64,000 nucleotides of DNA from positions 1,364,001-1,428,000 of the forward strand of contig NZ_LR134269.1 in NCBI RefSeq assembly GCF_900636385.1, given 5' to 3'. The notes beneath the pieces are model-generated. The model was not told where the DNA came from, searched no databases, and saw only the letters and a program-made list of their open reading frames with translations. The translations under genes and the position numbers were made by a program. Below are positions 10,614 through 19,642 of this stretch, in pieces; within the stretch, counting starts at the first letter, position 1, and each line of letters begins with the position of its first letter. The DNA comes from Staphylococcus warneri (GTDB lineage Bacteria > Bacillota > Bacilli > Staphylococcales > Staphylococcaceae).

Positions 10614-11957
10614 ATGAACAAGAATACATGGATTGTAGGGTTCACACTTTTTGCTATGTTCTTTGGTGCAGGTAATTTAATCTTCCCAACGAACTTAGGT
10701 TTAGATAGTGGACACTTTTTCTGGCCTGCGATTCTCGCATTTGCACTAACTGGTATTGGACTGCCATTACTTGGTGTTGTCGTTGGTGCACTTGATAAAC
10801 AAGGTTATATTGGGGCATTTAATAAAATATCACCAGTTTTTTCGATAATATTTTTAATAGTGATTTATTTAACTATTGGACCTTTATTTGCTATACCTCG
10901 TACAGCATCAACATCATTTGAAATGACTGTCACACCGATAGCGCATACCAATGGCAATCTGGCTTTATTTATATTTACACTTATATACTTTATTATCGTA
11001 TTATATTTATGCATTAACCCAAATAAAATGGTCGATCGTATCGGCTCCTTACTTACGCCACTATTACTGATCACTATTTTAGCAATGATTGTTAAAGGGT
11101 TTATTGATTTTAGTGACCATTCATCAAGTCATGGTAATACAGAACTTTTCAACAGTAATATAGGTAGTTTTTCTCAAGGATTTACACAAGGTTACTTAAC
11201 AATGGATGCGATTGCTGCGATTGCATTTTCAATGATTGTAGTGAATGCGATTAAAGCAACAGGTGTCAATCATGCTGATAAGATATTTAAGCAAACCTTA
11301 ATGGCAGGTTTAATCGCAGCTGTCGCATTAATCTTTATCTATATTTCGTTAGGATTTATCGGAAATCATATTGATATTTCTGATGCAAAGTTAAAATCAC
11401 TTGCTGCTAAAGACCAAAACGTAGGTACATTTTTATTAACGACAATGGCATCTACTGGTTTCGGAACTTTCGGTAAGTATTTATTAGGTATTATAGTAGC
11501 TTTAGCTTGTCTAACAACAGCATGTGGTTTAATAGTTGCTGTAAGTGAGTATTTCCATAGAATCATACCTAAAATTTCATATAAAGCATTTGTAATTTTC
11601 TTTACTATTATTAGTTTTATCATTGCAAATCAAGGTCTGAATGCTGTCATTACAATGTCGCAACCTGTGCTTAGCGTCATCTATCCTGTGGCAATCACAG
11701 TAGTGTTACTCATCTTGATAGCTAGATTCATTCCAACAAAACCTATTACACAGCAAATCACTGTTATTGTAGTTGCAATTGTATCTATCTTGAGTGTGAT
11801 TCATACACAAGGATGGTTAAAATTGAGCTTTATGGACCATCTATGGCTTAAAGATTATTCATTAGAATGGTTCCCAATTGCTGTAATGACTACTATTATT
11901 GCATATATTATTAGTATTTTTATCAAACAACAACCTATCGTTTATCAAAAAGAATAG
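10614..11957 (+). CDS. brnQ: Branched-chain amino acid transport system II carrier protein (LIVCS family)
   Basis: A 447-residue polytopic permease with about 12 membrane helices. It imports Leu, Ile and Val, coupled to sodium or protons. The N-terminal signature [20 protein letters not shown] and the later [17 protein letters not shown] are typical of BrnQ. AAGGAGCAGC precedes the ATG. Staphylococci carry several BrnQ paralogues; which one this is cannot be settled here. It is monocistronic, ending at a terminator shared with telA. Confidence 0.94.
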   Translation: MNKNTWIVGFTLFAMFFGAGNLIFPTNLGLDSGHFFWPAILAFALTGIGLPLLGVVVGALDKQGYIGAFNKISPVFSIIFLIVIYLTIGPLFAIPRTASTSFEMTVTPIAHTNGNLALFIFTLIYFIIVLYLCINPNKMVDRIGSLLTPLLLITILAMIVKGFIDFSDHSSSHGNTELFNSNIGSFSQGFTQGYLTMDAIAAIAFSMIVVNAIKATGVNHADKIFKQTLMAGLIAAVALIFIYISLGFIGNHIDISDAKLKSLAAKDQNVGTFLLTTMASTGFGTFGKYLLGIIVALACLTTACGLIVAVSEYFHRIIPKISYKAFVIFFTIISFIIANQGLNAVITMSQPVLSVIYPVAITVVLLILIARFIPTKPITQQITVIVVAIVSILSVIHTQGWLKLSFMDHLWLKDYSLEWFPIAVMTTIIAYIISIFIKQQPIVYQKE

Positions 11958-11963
11958 ATATTA

Positions 11964-11999
11964 AAAAAGCTTCCCTAAAATTAAATAGGGAAGCTTTTT
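11964..11999. terminator. Bidirectional terminator between brnQ and telA
   Basis: A 14-bp perfect stem (11964-11977 with 11986-11999) with A-rich left and T-rich right ends, placed between convergent genes. The telA stop codon sits inside it. Confidence 0.92.
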
Positions 12000-13140
12000 A
12001 AGGTTCTTTTCGCATTGATAATAAATGTTGTTTCAAATCATTTTCAAGACCTGACAATTCTTTTTCTGCAGCTTGTCGTTTTTGACGACCTTCATGTTGA
12101 ATTTGTAATGTTTGTTCAATAGTATCAATAATATCACTTTGTGTTTGTTTCAATGTTTCAATATCGACAACACCGCGTTCGTTCTCAGTTGCCGTTTCAA
12201 TCGCATTTTGTTTCAACATCGATGCGTTTTGAGTTAATAAATCATTCGTTGTATCAGTGACTGCACGTTGCGCTGAAACTGCATTCCGTTGACGCATCAA
12301 TGTCAGTGCAATAGCCATTTGATTTTTCCATAATGGAATACTTGTTAGTATTGAGCTCTGAATTTTTTCAGCTAATGCCTGATTTACATTTTGAATCATT
12401 CGTATTTGTGGTGCAGTTTGAATGGCAATTTGTCTTGAAAGTTGTAAATCATAGATTCTTTTTTCTAAGCGATCCACAAATTGCTCCATATCTGCGACTG
12501 CTTGAATATCCATCTGATTGCCTGATGTTTCAGCTTTCTTTTGTAACTCTGGAATAGTATGTTGTTGAATATCTAGCTTTTTTCGTTGTGCTGCTGCAAT
12601 ATAAAGCGTCACATCATCAAAATATCGCTTATTTTGATCATACAAGCCATCTAATAAATCTATATCCTTCGTTAAGTTACCTTTATGCTTTTCCAATTGA
12701 ATGGTGATTCGATCAATCTGTGAACTCACTGATTGCATTCTAGAGAAAATCTCATTAATTGAAGATTTCGTTCTTCTAAAAAGACGTTTTAGTCTAGATT
12801 GTTTACTAGGGTCTAAGTCATTAGGGTTCACAGATTTTAATTTACTCATCAATTGGTTTAATGAATCACCAACAGGACCCATATCTTTTGACTGTACATC
12901 GTCCAACATTTGATGTGAAAACTGCGACATATTTTGTTGTAAGTTTGTACCAAAAGATAATAGACCATCGTGATCAAGTGGCTTAATTTGTTCACTAATC
13001 TCATTAATCCTTTTTTGATCAGCTTCAGTAAATTGATGTTCAAAATCTTCTACAATCGTATTAGGTTGCTCAGATTGATGATTGATATATTGATCAAGAG
13101 GGTGTGATGGGGTACGTTCTTGTTCATTTGCCATGTCCAT
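11998..13140 (-). CDS. telA: TelA-family toxic anion resistance protein
   Basis: A 380-residue, mostly helical cytoplasmic protein of the TelA/KlaA (tellurite resistance) family. Motifs include SILTSIPLWKNQMAIALTLM and RQRNAVSAQRAVTDTTNDLL, with strong coiled-coil character. Despite the name, the chromosomal copies have no proven biochemical activity. It follows the XpaC-like gene by 15 nt, a pairing conserved in Firmicutes that suggests a joint envelope or stress role. Confidence 0.9.
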   Translation of the reverse strand: MDMANEQERTPSHPLDQYINHQSEQPNTIVEDFEHQFTEADQKRINEISEQIKPLDHDGLLSFGTNLQQNMSQFSHQMLDDVQSKDMGPVGDSLNQLMSKLKSVNPNDLDPSKQSRLKRLFRRTKSSINEIFSRMQSVSSQIDRITIQLEKHKGNLTKDIDLLDGLYDQNKRYFDDVTLYIAAAQRKKLDIQQHTIPELQKKAETSGNQMDIQAVADMEQFVDRLEKRIYDLQLSRQIAIQTAPQIRMIQNVNQALAEKIQSSILTSIPLWKNQMAIALTLMRQRNAVSAQRAVTDTTNDLLTQNASMLKQNAIETATENERGVVDIETLKQTQSDIIDTIEQTLQIQHEGRQKRQAAEKELSGLENDLKQHLLSMRKEP

Positions 13141-13155
13141 TTACGCTCCTTATCT

Positions 13156-13782
13156 TTATAATTTTTTTCGACGCTGTTGTTCTATTTTATTTAATTCCAT
13201 TTCAACATCTAATCGTTCATAATCGTCTTCATTCAGTTGTTTTAAATCCGCTACTAATGTTCGTTTTACTTCATCTAATGTAATTCTTGTTTGTTCTAAT
13301 TTCTGCTTTTCTTCGGGAGACTTTCTAGGCATTTTAGTTAATCTCGTATATGAATCTACTAAATTCAAGGCATTATCAATATGCGAATAAAAGAATCCTT
13401 CTACTTTAAAAAACATACCTGGACGTTGTCTCACACTCATATAAATCGAGCGAGAGATTCTATAGATATCGTTGACCTGTCTGAAATCTTTAATAGAACG
13501 AATATTGATAAATGATTTTAAAATCAAACGTATTTTGGATTGTGCTTGGTTTAATTGACTTCTAACATATCTATATTCTCTTCTAGTTAAACCTATTTCA
13601 TTTAGATATTTACGCGAAGTCAAACGTTGAGTAGGGAAGTACGATAAGACAAATCCACCCAAACCAATGACCCCGTCAACGATAAATGACAGATCAAATC
13701 CAAAGATACTAACCATCCAAGCAATTATCGCTACCGGTATACCTACCATCGCCCCCAAAACTCTTGAAATATTATATCTCAA
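13156..13782 (-). CDS. XpaC-like membrane-associated protein (5-bromo-4-chloroindolyl phosphate hydrolysis family)
   Basis: A 208-residue protein. Two closely spaced hydrophobic segments at about 10-50 (VGIPVAIIAWMVSIFGFDL and FIVDGVIGLGGFVLSYF) are followed by a basic helical cytoplasmic domain. Matches the XpaC family, named for colour change on an indolyl phosphate; a true hydrolase activity is unproven. It is the first gene of a two-gene unit with telA. Its TTG/ATG environment offers only the ATG at 13782 with AAGGAAGATGG-type purines upstream. Confidence 0.8.
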   Translation of the reverse strand: MRYNISRVLGAMVGIPVAIIAWMVSIFGFDLSFIVDGVIGLGGFVLSYFPTQRLTSRKYLNEIGLTRREYRYVRSQLNQAQSKIRLILKSFINIRSIKDFRQVNDIYRISRSIYMSVRQRPGMFFKVEGFFYSHIDNALNLVDSYTRLTKMPRKSPEEKQKLEQTRITLDEVKRTLVADLKQLNEDDYERLDVEMELNKIEQQRRKKL

Positions 13783-13809
13783 CTGCCATCTTCCTTTTTT
13801 TGTATTTAT

Positions 13810-14079
13810 TTAAATTGTTTTGAATTCAGTTAATGTTTCGTCTATATCTAAATCTTCTACTTGATAGTTAGTTACATGTGAGGCAGGAGAAGCACCTGCA
13901 ATAACGCTATTGATAAATGCTTCTAAATTTTCTTTTTCTCCTTGAGCATATATATCAACATAGTCTTCAACATTTTGCACTGTACCTACAACGTGATGTT
14001 GATTGCCTAATCTTTGAGTGTAAAATCTAAAACCGACACCTTGTACTGTGCCAAATACTTGTATATGTTTACGTTCCAT
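13810..14079 (-). CDS. acyP: Acylphosphatase
   Basis: An 89-residue enzyme that hydrolyses acyl phosphates. It has the conserved GTVQGVGFRFYTQRLG, with catalytic Arg18, and GTVQNVEDY with catalytic Asn36. A GTG three codons upstream would overlap the ribosome site GAGGTG; the ATG at 14079 has that site at 6-nt spacing and is preferred. It lies upstream of xpaC by 27 nt and may be cotranscribed. No substrate is evident from context. Confidence 0.93.
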   Translation of the reverse strand: MERKHIQVFGTVQGVGFRFYTQRLGNQHHVVGTVQNVEDYVDIYAQGEKENLEAFINSVIAGASPASHVTNYQVEDLDIDETLTEFKTI

Positions 14080-14236
14080 TATTATCACCTCATATCACTA
14101 TTATAAGGATAAAGACGTAAAAAAACTAATAATTGCTATATCGTCTATCAGTCAAAAGTATGAGTCTTCTAACTTGATTTTGATATACAACCAGTTAAAA
14201 TTATCAGTATAGAATTTTAAGAAGAAGGGGATACAT

Positions 14237-14545
14237 ATGTGGACGGTTGCAAAAATTAGAGCTGACTATGAAGGTTGGTGGTTGTTTGAAGATTGGCCAG
14301 AAAAGATTGTGAAACAATCTGAGTTTTCTACATATGAAGACATGTTAGATGCTTACTGTAAATTAATCAAAGATTGCAACGATTATTACGATAACTGTGT
14401 GATGGGAAAATATAACATGTACGCATTTTACAATAATTGTGATTTGAATTTTTGTGAAGATTGTGATGAGGATTTGCAAATATTTTATAGTTTTATTGTT
14501 TTAAAAAATAATGAAGTTTATTATAATCTTCCAAAAATAGTTTAA
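14237..14545 (+). CDS. DUF1033-like cysteine-rich small protein
   Basis: A 102-residue acidic protein, aromatic-rich at its N-terminus (YEGWWLFEDWPE). It has six cysteines (41, 47, 54, 68, 73, 76); the last three form C-x4-C-x2-C in CDLNFCEDCDEDLQ. The pattern agrees with the DUF1033 family as I remember it, whose function is unknown; the Cys cluster suggests metal binding or redox chemistry but this is inference. AAGAAGGGG precedes the ATG. It stands alone upstream of cspA. Confidence 0.75.
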   Translation: MWTVAKIRADYEGWWLFEDWPEKIVKQSEFSTYEDMLDAYCKLIKDCNDYYDNCVMGKYNMYAFYNNCDLNFCEDCDEDLQIFYSFIVLKNNEVYYNLPKIV

Positions 14546-14567
14546 ATGATAATTTCCTATAATTGTA

Positions 14568-14596
14568 TTGCAATTTTGCATTATATAAATTATAAT
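14568..14596 (+). promoter_or_regulatory. cspA promoter
   Basis: TTGCAA (14568-14573), a 17-bp spacer and a consensus TATAAT (14591-14596). The predicted start near 14603 gives a leader of about 130 nt, long as is usual for cold-shock genes. Confidence 0.75.
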
Positions 14597-14621
14597 ATCA
14601 AGTAAGCAATAGTTTTATTCC

Positions 14622-14700
14622 ATATTGCAAAAAATATTTGCTATTATCGTTATGAGTAATTAGGTCATGTATTTTTTGTAATATGCGAATAACGCATATT
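14622..14700 (+). promoter_or_regulatory. cspA 5' leader with two mutually exclusive hairpins
   Basis: Helix A pairs 14622-14636 with 14670-14684 (15 bp, one G-U). Helix B pairs AATATGCG (14680-14687) with CGCATATT (14693-14700), 15 nt before the ribosome site TTGGAGG. They share 14680-14684, so only one can form at a time. Staphylococcal csp leaders are known to be structured, RNase III-processed or thermoswitching; a temperature-dependent switch is inferred here. Confidence 0.6.
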
Positions 14701-14731
14701 GAATGAATTTTAGTCTTGGAGGTTTCAGATT

Positions 14732-14932
14732 ATGAAACAAGGTACAGTTAAATGGTTTAACGCTGAAAAAGGATTCGGCTTCATCGAAGTTGAAGGAGAA
14801 AACGACGTATTCGTACATTTCTCAGCAATTAACCAAGATGGTTACAAATCATTAGAAGAAGGTCAATCAGTTGAATTTGAAGTAGTTGAAGGCGACCGCG
14901 GACCACAAGCTGCGAACGTTGTAAAACTATAA
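14732..14932 (+). CDS. cspA: Cold-shock protein CspA
   Basis: A 66-residue single OB-fold nucleic-acid chaperone that binds single-stranded RNA/DNA and melts secondary structure. RNP1 is KGFGFIEV (13-20) and RNP2 is VFVHF (26-30). The canonical length and [20 protein letters not shown] beginning are typical of the major staphylococcal cold-shock protein. The ribosome site is TTGGAGG. Monocistronic, with its own promoter, structured leader and terminator. Confidence 0.97.
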   Translation: MKQGTVKWFNAEKGFGFIEVEGENDVFVHFSAINQDGYKSLEEGQSVEFEVVEGDRGPQAANVVKL

Positions 14933-14966
14933 TAAATAGATTGTAATTAATTGACTTTATTAACTA

Positions 14967-14997
14967 ACACCTTACCAAGATGTAAGGTGTTTTTTTG
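14967..14997 (+). terminator. cspA terminator
   Basis: ACACCTTAC (14967-14975) pairs with GTAAGGTGT (14982-14990), loop of 6, followed by a run of T to 14997. Confidence 0.93.
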
Positions 14998-15046
14998 TTG
15001 TTCATTCAATATGCTTTGTGAATATAAGGGATACTTATTTGATCGT

Positions 15047-15095
15047 CATAAAAAACGTTACTTTCACTTTCTGGTGTTAAGTAACGTTTTTTATG
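15047..15095. repeat. 17-bp perfect inverted repeat between cspA and lysA terminators
   Basis: 15047-15063 is the exact reverse complement of 15079-15095, with a 15-nt loop. It is unassigned because cspA and lysA each already have a terminator. With A6/T6 inside the arms it could terminate in either direction or close a small RNA from the 50 bp to its left. Confidence 0.75.
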
Positions 15096-15142
15096 TTTAA
15101 CTTCTCGAAAATCATTTAGCCATCATATCTCTCAATATCTAG

Positions 15143-15189
15143 AAAAAGGCTATAGCAACTAGTTTCAACAAACTAATTGTTATAGCCTT
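15143..15189 (-). terminator. Terminator of the lysine operon after lysA
   Basis: A 19-bp imperfect stem (15146-15164 with 15171-15189, two non-Watson-Crick positions), a 6-nt loop, and on the minus strand a T run (TTTTTCT). Confidence 0.88.
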
Positions 15190-15217
15190 ATGAAATGCCG
15201 ATTAAAGTTAACTATAA

Positions 15218-16483
15218 TTATTTAGTATCATTAATAATGAGTTGTCTTAATGATTGACGTTTAATCACTTCACGTGCTTTTCCATCTTTAATAAAGAATA
15301 CTGATGGTTTTTGCATTTGATTATAATTAGATGCCATAGAATAATGATATGCACCTGTTGATAATATCGCTAAATAGTCGCCACGTTGTACAGAACTTGG
15401 TAATTTTGCATTCTTAATGATAATATCACCAGATTCACATAATTTACCCGCAATAGTTACTGTATCATCCGCTTCTTCGTGTCGATTTACTAATAAAGCT
15501 TGATACTTAGCATCATATAGTGCTGTTCTAATATGATCACTCATACCACCATCGATAGATACGTATTTATTAATTTCCGGTATCTCTTTAATCGTACCTA
15601 CTTCGTACAATGTGATTCCAGCTTCGCCAACAATAGAACGACCTGGTTCAATACCTATTTCAGGTGTTTCCATATTTAACTGATTCGCTTCATTTTTGAT
15701 TGCATCAGTGATTTCAGCAATGCCGCTTTCAATAGGGAAGCTAACATCTCCCTCAACATATTTAATGCCAAAGCCACCACCAAGATTAAGTAAATCAACT
15801 TGAATTTGTTGATCATTTAACCAATTCATAACTATTTTTGCAGTTTCAATAAATGCTTCTGTACCTTCAATTTGAGATCCAATATGAATATGTACACCTT
15901 TTAAGTTAAGATGTTTAGCTTGTTTGATTTTATCAACTGCTTCATTGGCTAAGCCATAACGTATCGACAATCCAAATTTACTATCCTCTTGTCCAGTTTG
16001 GATAAATTCATGTGTATGTGCTTCTACACCTGGATTAACTCTTAATACTACTTGTACCGTTTCACTAGCATATCGATCGATTAAATCGATTTCTTCTAAA
16101 GAATCTATGACAAAATATCCGATATGATTGTCTAAGGCATATCTAATTTCATGCTTCGTTTTATTGTTACCATGGAAGTGTATACGACTTGGGTCAAAGC
16201 CAGCTTCTAATGCAGTATACAATTCTCCTTCAGATACAACATCGAGTTGTAAGTCTTCTTCTTGGACTAATTTAACCATTTGTATACATGTAAATGCTTT
16301 AGAGGCATATGAAATATTATATTTTAATCCACTTTGTTGAAATGCTTTATGATAACGACGCATTTGATTTCGAATTTGTTCTTCATTATAAACAATGGTT
16401 GGGGTACCAAAGCTTTGTGCAACTGTTTTAAGACTTGTACCTCCCATTGTTAATTCGCCGTATTCGTTATATTCTACTGTCAT
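15218..16483 (-). CDS. lysA: Diaminopimelate decarboxylase
   Basis: PLP enzyme that decarboxylates meso-diaminopimelate to L-lysine, the last step of the pathway. Fold-III motifs are present: YNISYASKAF with Schiff-base Lys62, HIGSQI, the phosphate-binding LNLGGGFGIKY, the EPGRSIV loop and CESGD near the C-terminus. 421 residues, normal length. Last gene of the operon, 2 nt after alr2. Staphylococcal peptidoglycan uses L-lysine, so this is a cell-wall as well as an amino-acid gene. Confidence 0.97.
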   Translation of the reverse strand: MTVEYNEYGELTMGGTSLKTVAQSFGTPTIVYNEEQIRNQMRRYHKAFQQSGLKYNISYASKAFTCIQMVKLVQEEDLQLDVVSEGELYTALEAGFDPSRIHFHGNNKTKHEIRYALDNHIGYFVIDSLEEIDLIDRYASETVQVVLRVNPGVEAHTHEFIQTGQEDSKFGLSIRYGLANEAVDKIKQAKHLNLKGVHIHIGSQIEGTEAFIETAKIVMNWLNDQQIQVDLLNLGGGFGIKYVEGDVSFPIESGIAEITDAIKNEANQLNMETPEIGIEPGRSIVGEAGITLYEVGTIKEIPEINKYVSIDGGMSDHIRTALYDAKYQALLVNRHEEADDTVTIAGKLCESGDIIIKNAKLPSSVQRGDYLAILSTGAYHYSMASNYNQMQKPSVFFIKDGKAREVIKRQSLRQLIINDTK

Positions 16484-16485
16484 CT

Positions 16486-17562
16486 TTATCTATACTCCTT
16501 TATAAGAGAATCGTGATTCATAGCGCTCAGTTGTTCTGAATTTGCTCCCACACCCTTAAAGGTATATTCATCAATGCGCATACTTTCATTATATAATACA
16601 ACTTGATCTTGTGCATGTACGTGTTCATCAACTTCTACAAACATATGGCTCATCATTAATGCTCGAATAGGGTAGCGCTTGCCATTAATTAGTGCTTCAT
16701 GTTGCGCTCTTGTTCTTAATATACCGTCACCATAACCAACATCTACTACAGCAAGCTTAGTATTATCGTGTTGTGTTTCAAAAGCCCAACTATAGCCACA
16801 ATAGTCACCATTTTGAACTTCTCTAATTTGAATGACGTTAGCCTTTACAGTCAATGCTTGTTGGATGGTTGATTCATCCAAATCACTATAGGGTCGTGAA
16901 CCATATAAAGCGATACCCACTCTAGCATGTGTATGGTGGGGAAGAACGACTTGTCCTTCTCGATAATAACTTGCACTATTTTGAGAATGTATATAGTCGA
17001 ATTGATACCCTTCATTTAATAATGTATGTAAAACATTCAACCATGCTGAACGTTCTTCATCATATTCAGGCACACCAAATTCATCAGCATAACCAAAATG
17101 TGTCCATAAGCCAGAAATAATCATGCGTTCAGAATTTTTATTCTGTTGATGATCTTGTAACACCTGTTGAATCTCTTCCAATGTTTTAAAACCAGAACGA
17201 TGTAGTAAATTTTCAAACTCTAAGTGTACATGAATATCTCGTAAATCTGCTTTATGCTCATAATAATAATTTAAAGAAGGTAAGGTCATATGAATATGAT
17301 AATCACGAACCGTATCAAAATCATATACCGCATTCATTAGAAATACAGTTGCGTCTGGTGCTAATTCACGCACTCGAACTGCTTCTTTAAGTGACGTCGT
17401 ACTAAATGTATTGATACCTGCACGTAAAAATTGTTTAACCGCAAATTCTAAACCATAGTGGTAGGCGTTATTTTTAACAACAGCCATAATGGGTTGTTGA
17501 TTTTTCACTTTCTTAGCATTGCTATAAAATGCTTCTGTATCGACTGACCAAATTGCTGTCAA
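16486..17562 (-). CDS. alr2: Alanine-racemase-family PLP enzyme (Alr2)
   Basis: A 358-residue fold-III PLP protein. The Schiff-base motif [12 protein letters not shown] puts the PLP lysine at residue 30, a departure from the usual [19 protein letters not shown] and [14 protein letters not shown] cover the middle and the C-terminal Tyr region. It is shorter and more divergent than housekeeping alanine racemases. It lies inside the DAP operon between the deacetylase and the decarboxylase (3 and 2 nt gaps), so it might racemise alanine or act on DAP; see findings. Family sure, substrate not. Confidence 0.85.
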   Translation of the reverse strand: MTAIWSVDTEAFYSNAKKVKNQQPIMAVVKNNAYHYGLEFAVKQFLRAGINTFSTTSLKEAVRVRELAPDATVFLMNAVYDFDTVRDYHIHMTLPSLNYYYEHKADLRDIHVHLEFENLLHRSGFKTLEEIQQVLQDHQQNKNSERMIISGLWTHFGYADEFGVPEYDEERSAWLNVLHTLLNEGYQFDYIHSQNSASYYREGQVVLPHHTHARVGIALYGSRPYSDLDESTIQQALTVKANVIQIREVQNGDYCGYSWAFETQHDNTKLAVVDVGYGDGILRTRAQHEALINGKRYPIRALMMSHMFVEVDEHVHAQDQVVLYNESMRIDEYTFKGVGANSEQLSAMNHDSLIKEYR

Positions 17563-17565
17563 TGC

Positions 17566-18720
17566 TTACACCTCTTTATAATTTAATAATAATTGTTCAT
17601 AATAATTAGCTACATCTATTAATACCTTTTCATCAAAATTCAGATGAGACGTATGTAATCCTGTCACATAACCTTTTTCTTTATTTCGAGTGCCAACGAA
17701 TACAAAATAAGCAGGTGCTAATAATTGACCATAAAAACTAAAGTCTTCGCCGAATAAGAAAGGTGTAGGTTTGTCGATGACTTCTAGATTAGCATTGTTA
17801 AGTGCTTGTTCAACAGGTTCACGTAATTTCGGACTATTCATTGTAGGTGGATAGCCTTCCTCAAATTTCACTTCACATGTCACATTAAATAACAAAGAGA
17901 CACTTTCAGCAATTTTTTGCATTTGATTTTTTACAATAGTTAAATCATCGACGTCATATGTACGGATTGTTCCTTCTAAATAGCCATTACTTGGTACTGT
18001 ATTGATAGCTTCACCAGCTTCAAAATGACCCATATGTACAATATTTCGTTTTAATCCATTCAAATGAAATTGTTGTATTTGTCCCACTTGTGTTAAGACA
18101 TGTTGTAATGCTTCTCCACATGAATGACCTTGTTCTTTATCAGCAACATGACTAGATAGTCCTGTTAAATAGAATCGGTACTCTGTCGCACTTGCAGTAA
18201 TTTCTTCGTCTCTAATGACAACTGTGCCTTCGTCAGAAAAAGGATTAACGTGAATTCCAAATACAGCTTCAATAGGGTAATTTTCAAAAGCTTTGGCTTT
18301 TATAAGACGATGCGCGCCACCACCTGTTTCTTCTGCAGGTTGAAATATAAATACAATATTGTGAGGAAGCGTACCTTTATCTGCCATTGCTTTACATCGT
18401 TTTACAAATAGCATCAATGCCGTCGTATGCCCATCATGACCACATGCATGCATCACGTTATCATTTTGACTACGAAAATCTACATCATTTTCTTCAAAAA
18501 TAGGTAATGCATCTATATCTGCTCTATAAGCGATAGTATGCTGACTATTACCTTCAAGATATGCAATTGCACCTGTTTCCAATGGACGTTCAAATGGAAC
18601 ATCTAATTCTGTTAAGAAATCCCTGATGTACTGTGTAGTTTCATATTCATGTAAACTTAATTCAGGATGTTGATGTAAATGTCGACGGTGTGTTGTTACA
18701 AATTCTAATTCATTCATCAT
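17566..18720 (-). CDS. hipO: N-acetyl-diaminopimelate deacetylase (M20/HipO-type amidohydrolase)
   Basis: M20-family metallo-amidohydrolase, in this context likely to remove acetyl from N-acetyl-LL-diaminopimelate. It has the metal-binding [10 protein letters not shown] near residue 93, catalytic [11 protein letters not shown] and FGEDFSFYG. An upstream in-frame ATG (18735) would put the AAAGGA ribosome site inside the gene; the ATG at 18720 has it at 6-7 nt and gives 384 residues. Together with the DapD acetyltransferase it marks the acetylase branch of DAP synthesis. The aminotransferase of that branch is not in the window. Confidence 0.9.
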   Translation of the reverse strand: MMNELEFVTTHRRHLHQHPELSLHEYETTQYIRDFLTELDVPFERPLETGAIAYLEGNSQHTIAYRADIDALPIFEENDVDFRSQNDNVMHACGHDGHTTALMLFVKRCKAMADKGTLPHNIVFIFQPAEETGGGAHRLIKAKAFENYPIEAVFGIHVNPFSDEGTVVIRDEEITASATEYRFYLTGLSSHVADKEQGHSCGEALQHVLTQVGQIQQFHLNGLKRNIVHMGHFEAGEAINTVPSNGYLEGTIRTYDVDDLTIVKNQMQKIAESVSLLFNVTCEVKFEEGYPPTMNSPKLREPVEQALNNANLEVIDKPTPFLFGEDFSFYGQLLAPAYFVFVGTRNKEKGYVTGLHTSHLNFDEKVLIDVANYYEQLLLNYKEV

Positions 18721-18775
18721 TATCATTCCTTTCATTGTAATAATCCCAAAATATACTTTTAAGTATCATGATAAT

Positions 18776-18879
18776 AAAAAGTCGAAACAATGAGGAGGGG
18801 CGATGTAATCATTTGAACGTTAGAGCGTTAAGCATACTCACGTTCAAGTTCAAAACATAGGCCACTCCTTTGTTTCAAC
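18776..18879 (-). promoter_or_regulatory. Long nested hairpin with T tract between dapD and hipO
   Basis: A roughly 100-nt nested structure in the only wide gap inside the operon proper. The outer arms 18781-18801 and 18861-18879 pair imperfectly through GAAACAA/TTGTTTC and GGAG/CTCC. ATGT (18803-18806) pairs with ACAT (18855-18858), and TTGAACGT (18813-18820) pairs perfectly with ACGTTCAA (18840-18847). On the minus strand five T follow (18776-18780). It should terminate or attenuate transcription between dapD and hipO-alr2-lysA. I recognise no known riboswitch class. Confidence 0.65.
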
Positions 18880-18899
18880 TGACTTGTAATTATTATAAA

Positions 18900-19619
18900 T
18901 TAATCATTTAATTTGCGTAATGCTGATACAATTTCACGTTTAGAATCTTCTACTTCATATGTTTGTTTGATCACTTTAGCAGGTGTTCCAGCAACAACTG
19001 CGCCTGCAGGTACATCTTGTGTCACAATAGCGCCAGCTGCCACAATTGCACCTTCGCCAACTCGAACACCTTCTAAAATAACTGCATTGGCGCCAATTAA
19101 CACATTATCTTCAATGACAACAGGTGACGCACTAGGTGGCTCGATGACACCAGCTAATACTGATCCAGCACCAACATGTACATTTTTACCAGTCGTAGCA
19201 CGACCGCCTAAAGTCGCATTCATATCTACCATCGTTCCTTCGCCAACAACTGCGCCAATATTAATTGTTGCACCCATCATTACAACTGCGCCATCTTCGA
19301 TGATAGCTTGTTCACGAATGAAAGCACCTGGTTCGATACGTGCATTCGTATTTGTTAAATCTTTTAAAGGAATTGCTGAGTTGCGTCGGTCCATTTCAAT
19401 TTCTACATCTTCAAATTTATTTTGATATGTCTCATAAAATGGTTTCCAGTCATCTGCTTCACAAAAGATAACTTTAGAATGTTCTGATCCAAACACTTTG
19501 AATGATTCAGGGAAGTTGACCCCATCAAATGTACCATTGACATAAACTTTTAAAGGTGTTGATTTTTTTGCATCACTAATATATTGAATAATTTCTTGTG
19601 CTGATAAATGTTGTACCAT
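18900..19619 (-). CDS. dapD: Tetrahydrodipicolinate N-acetyltransferase
   Basis: Transfers acetyl from acetyl-CoA to the amino group of tetrahydrodipicolinate. 239 residues: an N-terminal alpha/beta domain (1-90), then a left-handed beta helix of hexapeptide repeats (about 100-200; [20 protein letters not shown] and similar). The length and repeats fit the Bacillales DapH/DapD acetyl type rather than the succinyl type. 23 nt after dapB in the same operon. Confidence 0.95.
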   Translation of the reverse strand: MVQHLSAQEIIQYISDAKKSTPLKVYVNGTFDGVNFPESFKVFGSEHSKVIFCEADDWKPFYETYQNKFEDVEIEMDRRNSAIPLKDLTNTNARIEPGAFIREQAIIEDGAVVMMGATINIGAVVGEGTMVDMNATLGGRATTGKNVHVGAGSVLAGVIEPPSASPVVIEDNVLIGANAVILEGVRVGEGAIVAAGAIVTQDVPAGAVVAGTPAKVIKQTYEVEDSKREIVSALRKLND

Positions 19620-19642
19620 AATTTTGCTCCTTTAGTTATATT

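Noticed and set aside
18776..18879. Second lysine riboswitch or T-box inside the DAP operon
   Set aside because: None of the L-box motifs found before lysC, nor a T-box GGTGG-N-ACC sequence, occurs here.
18913..19425. 170-codon plus-strand frame opposite dapD
   Set aside because: Shadow of the hexapeptide repeats of dapD; composition is Thr/Ala/Pro-rich and there is no ribosome site.
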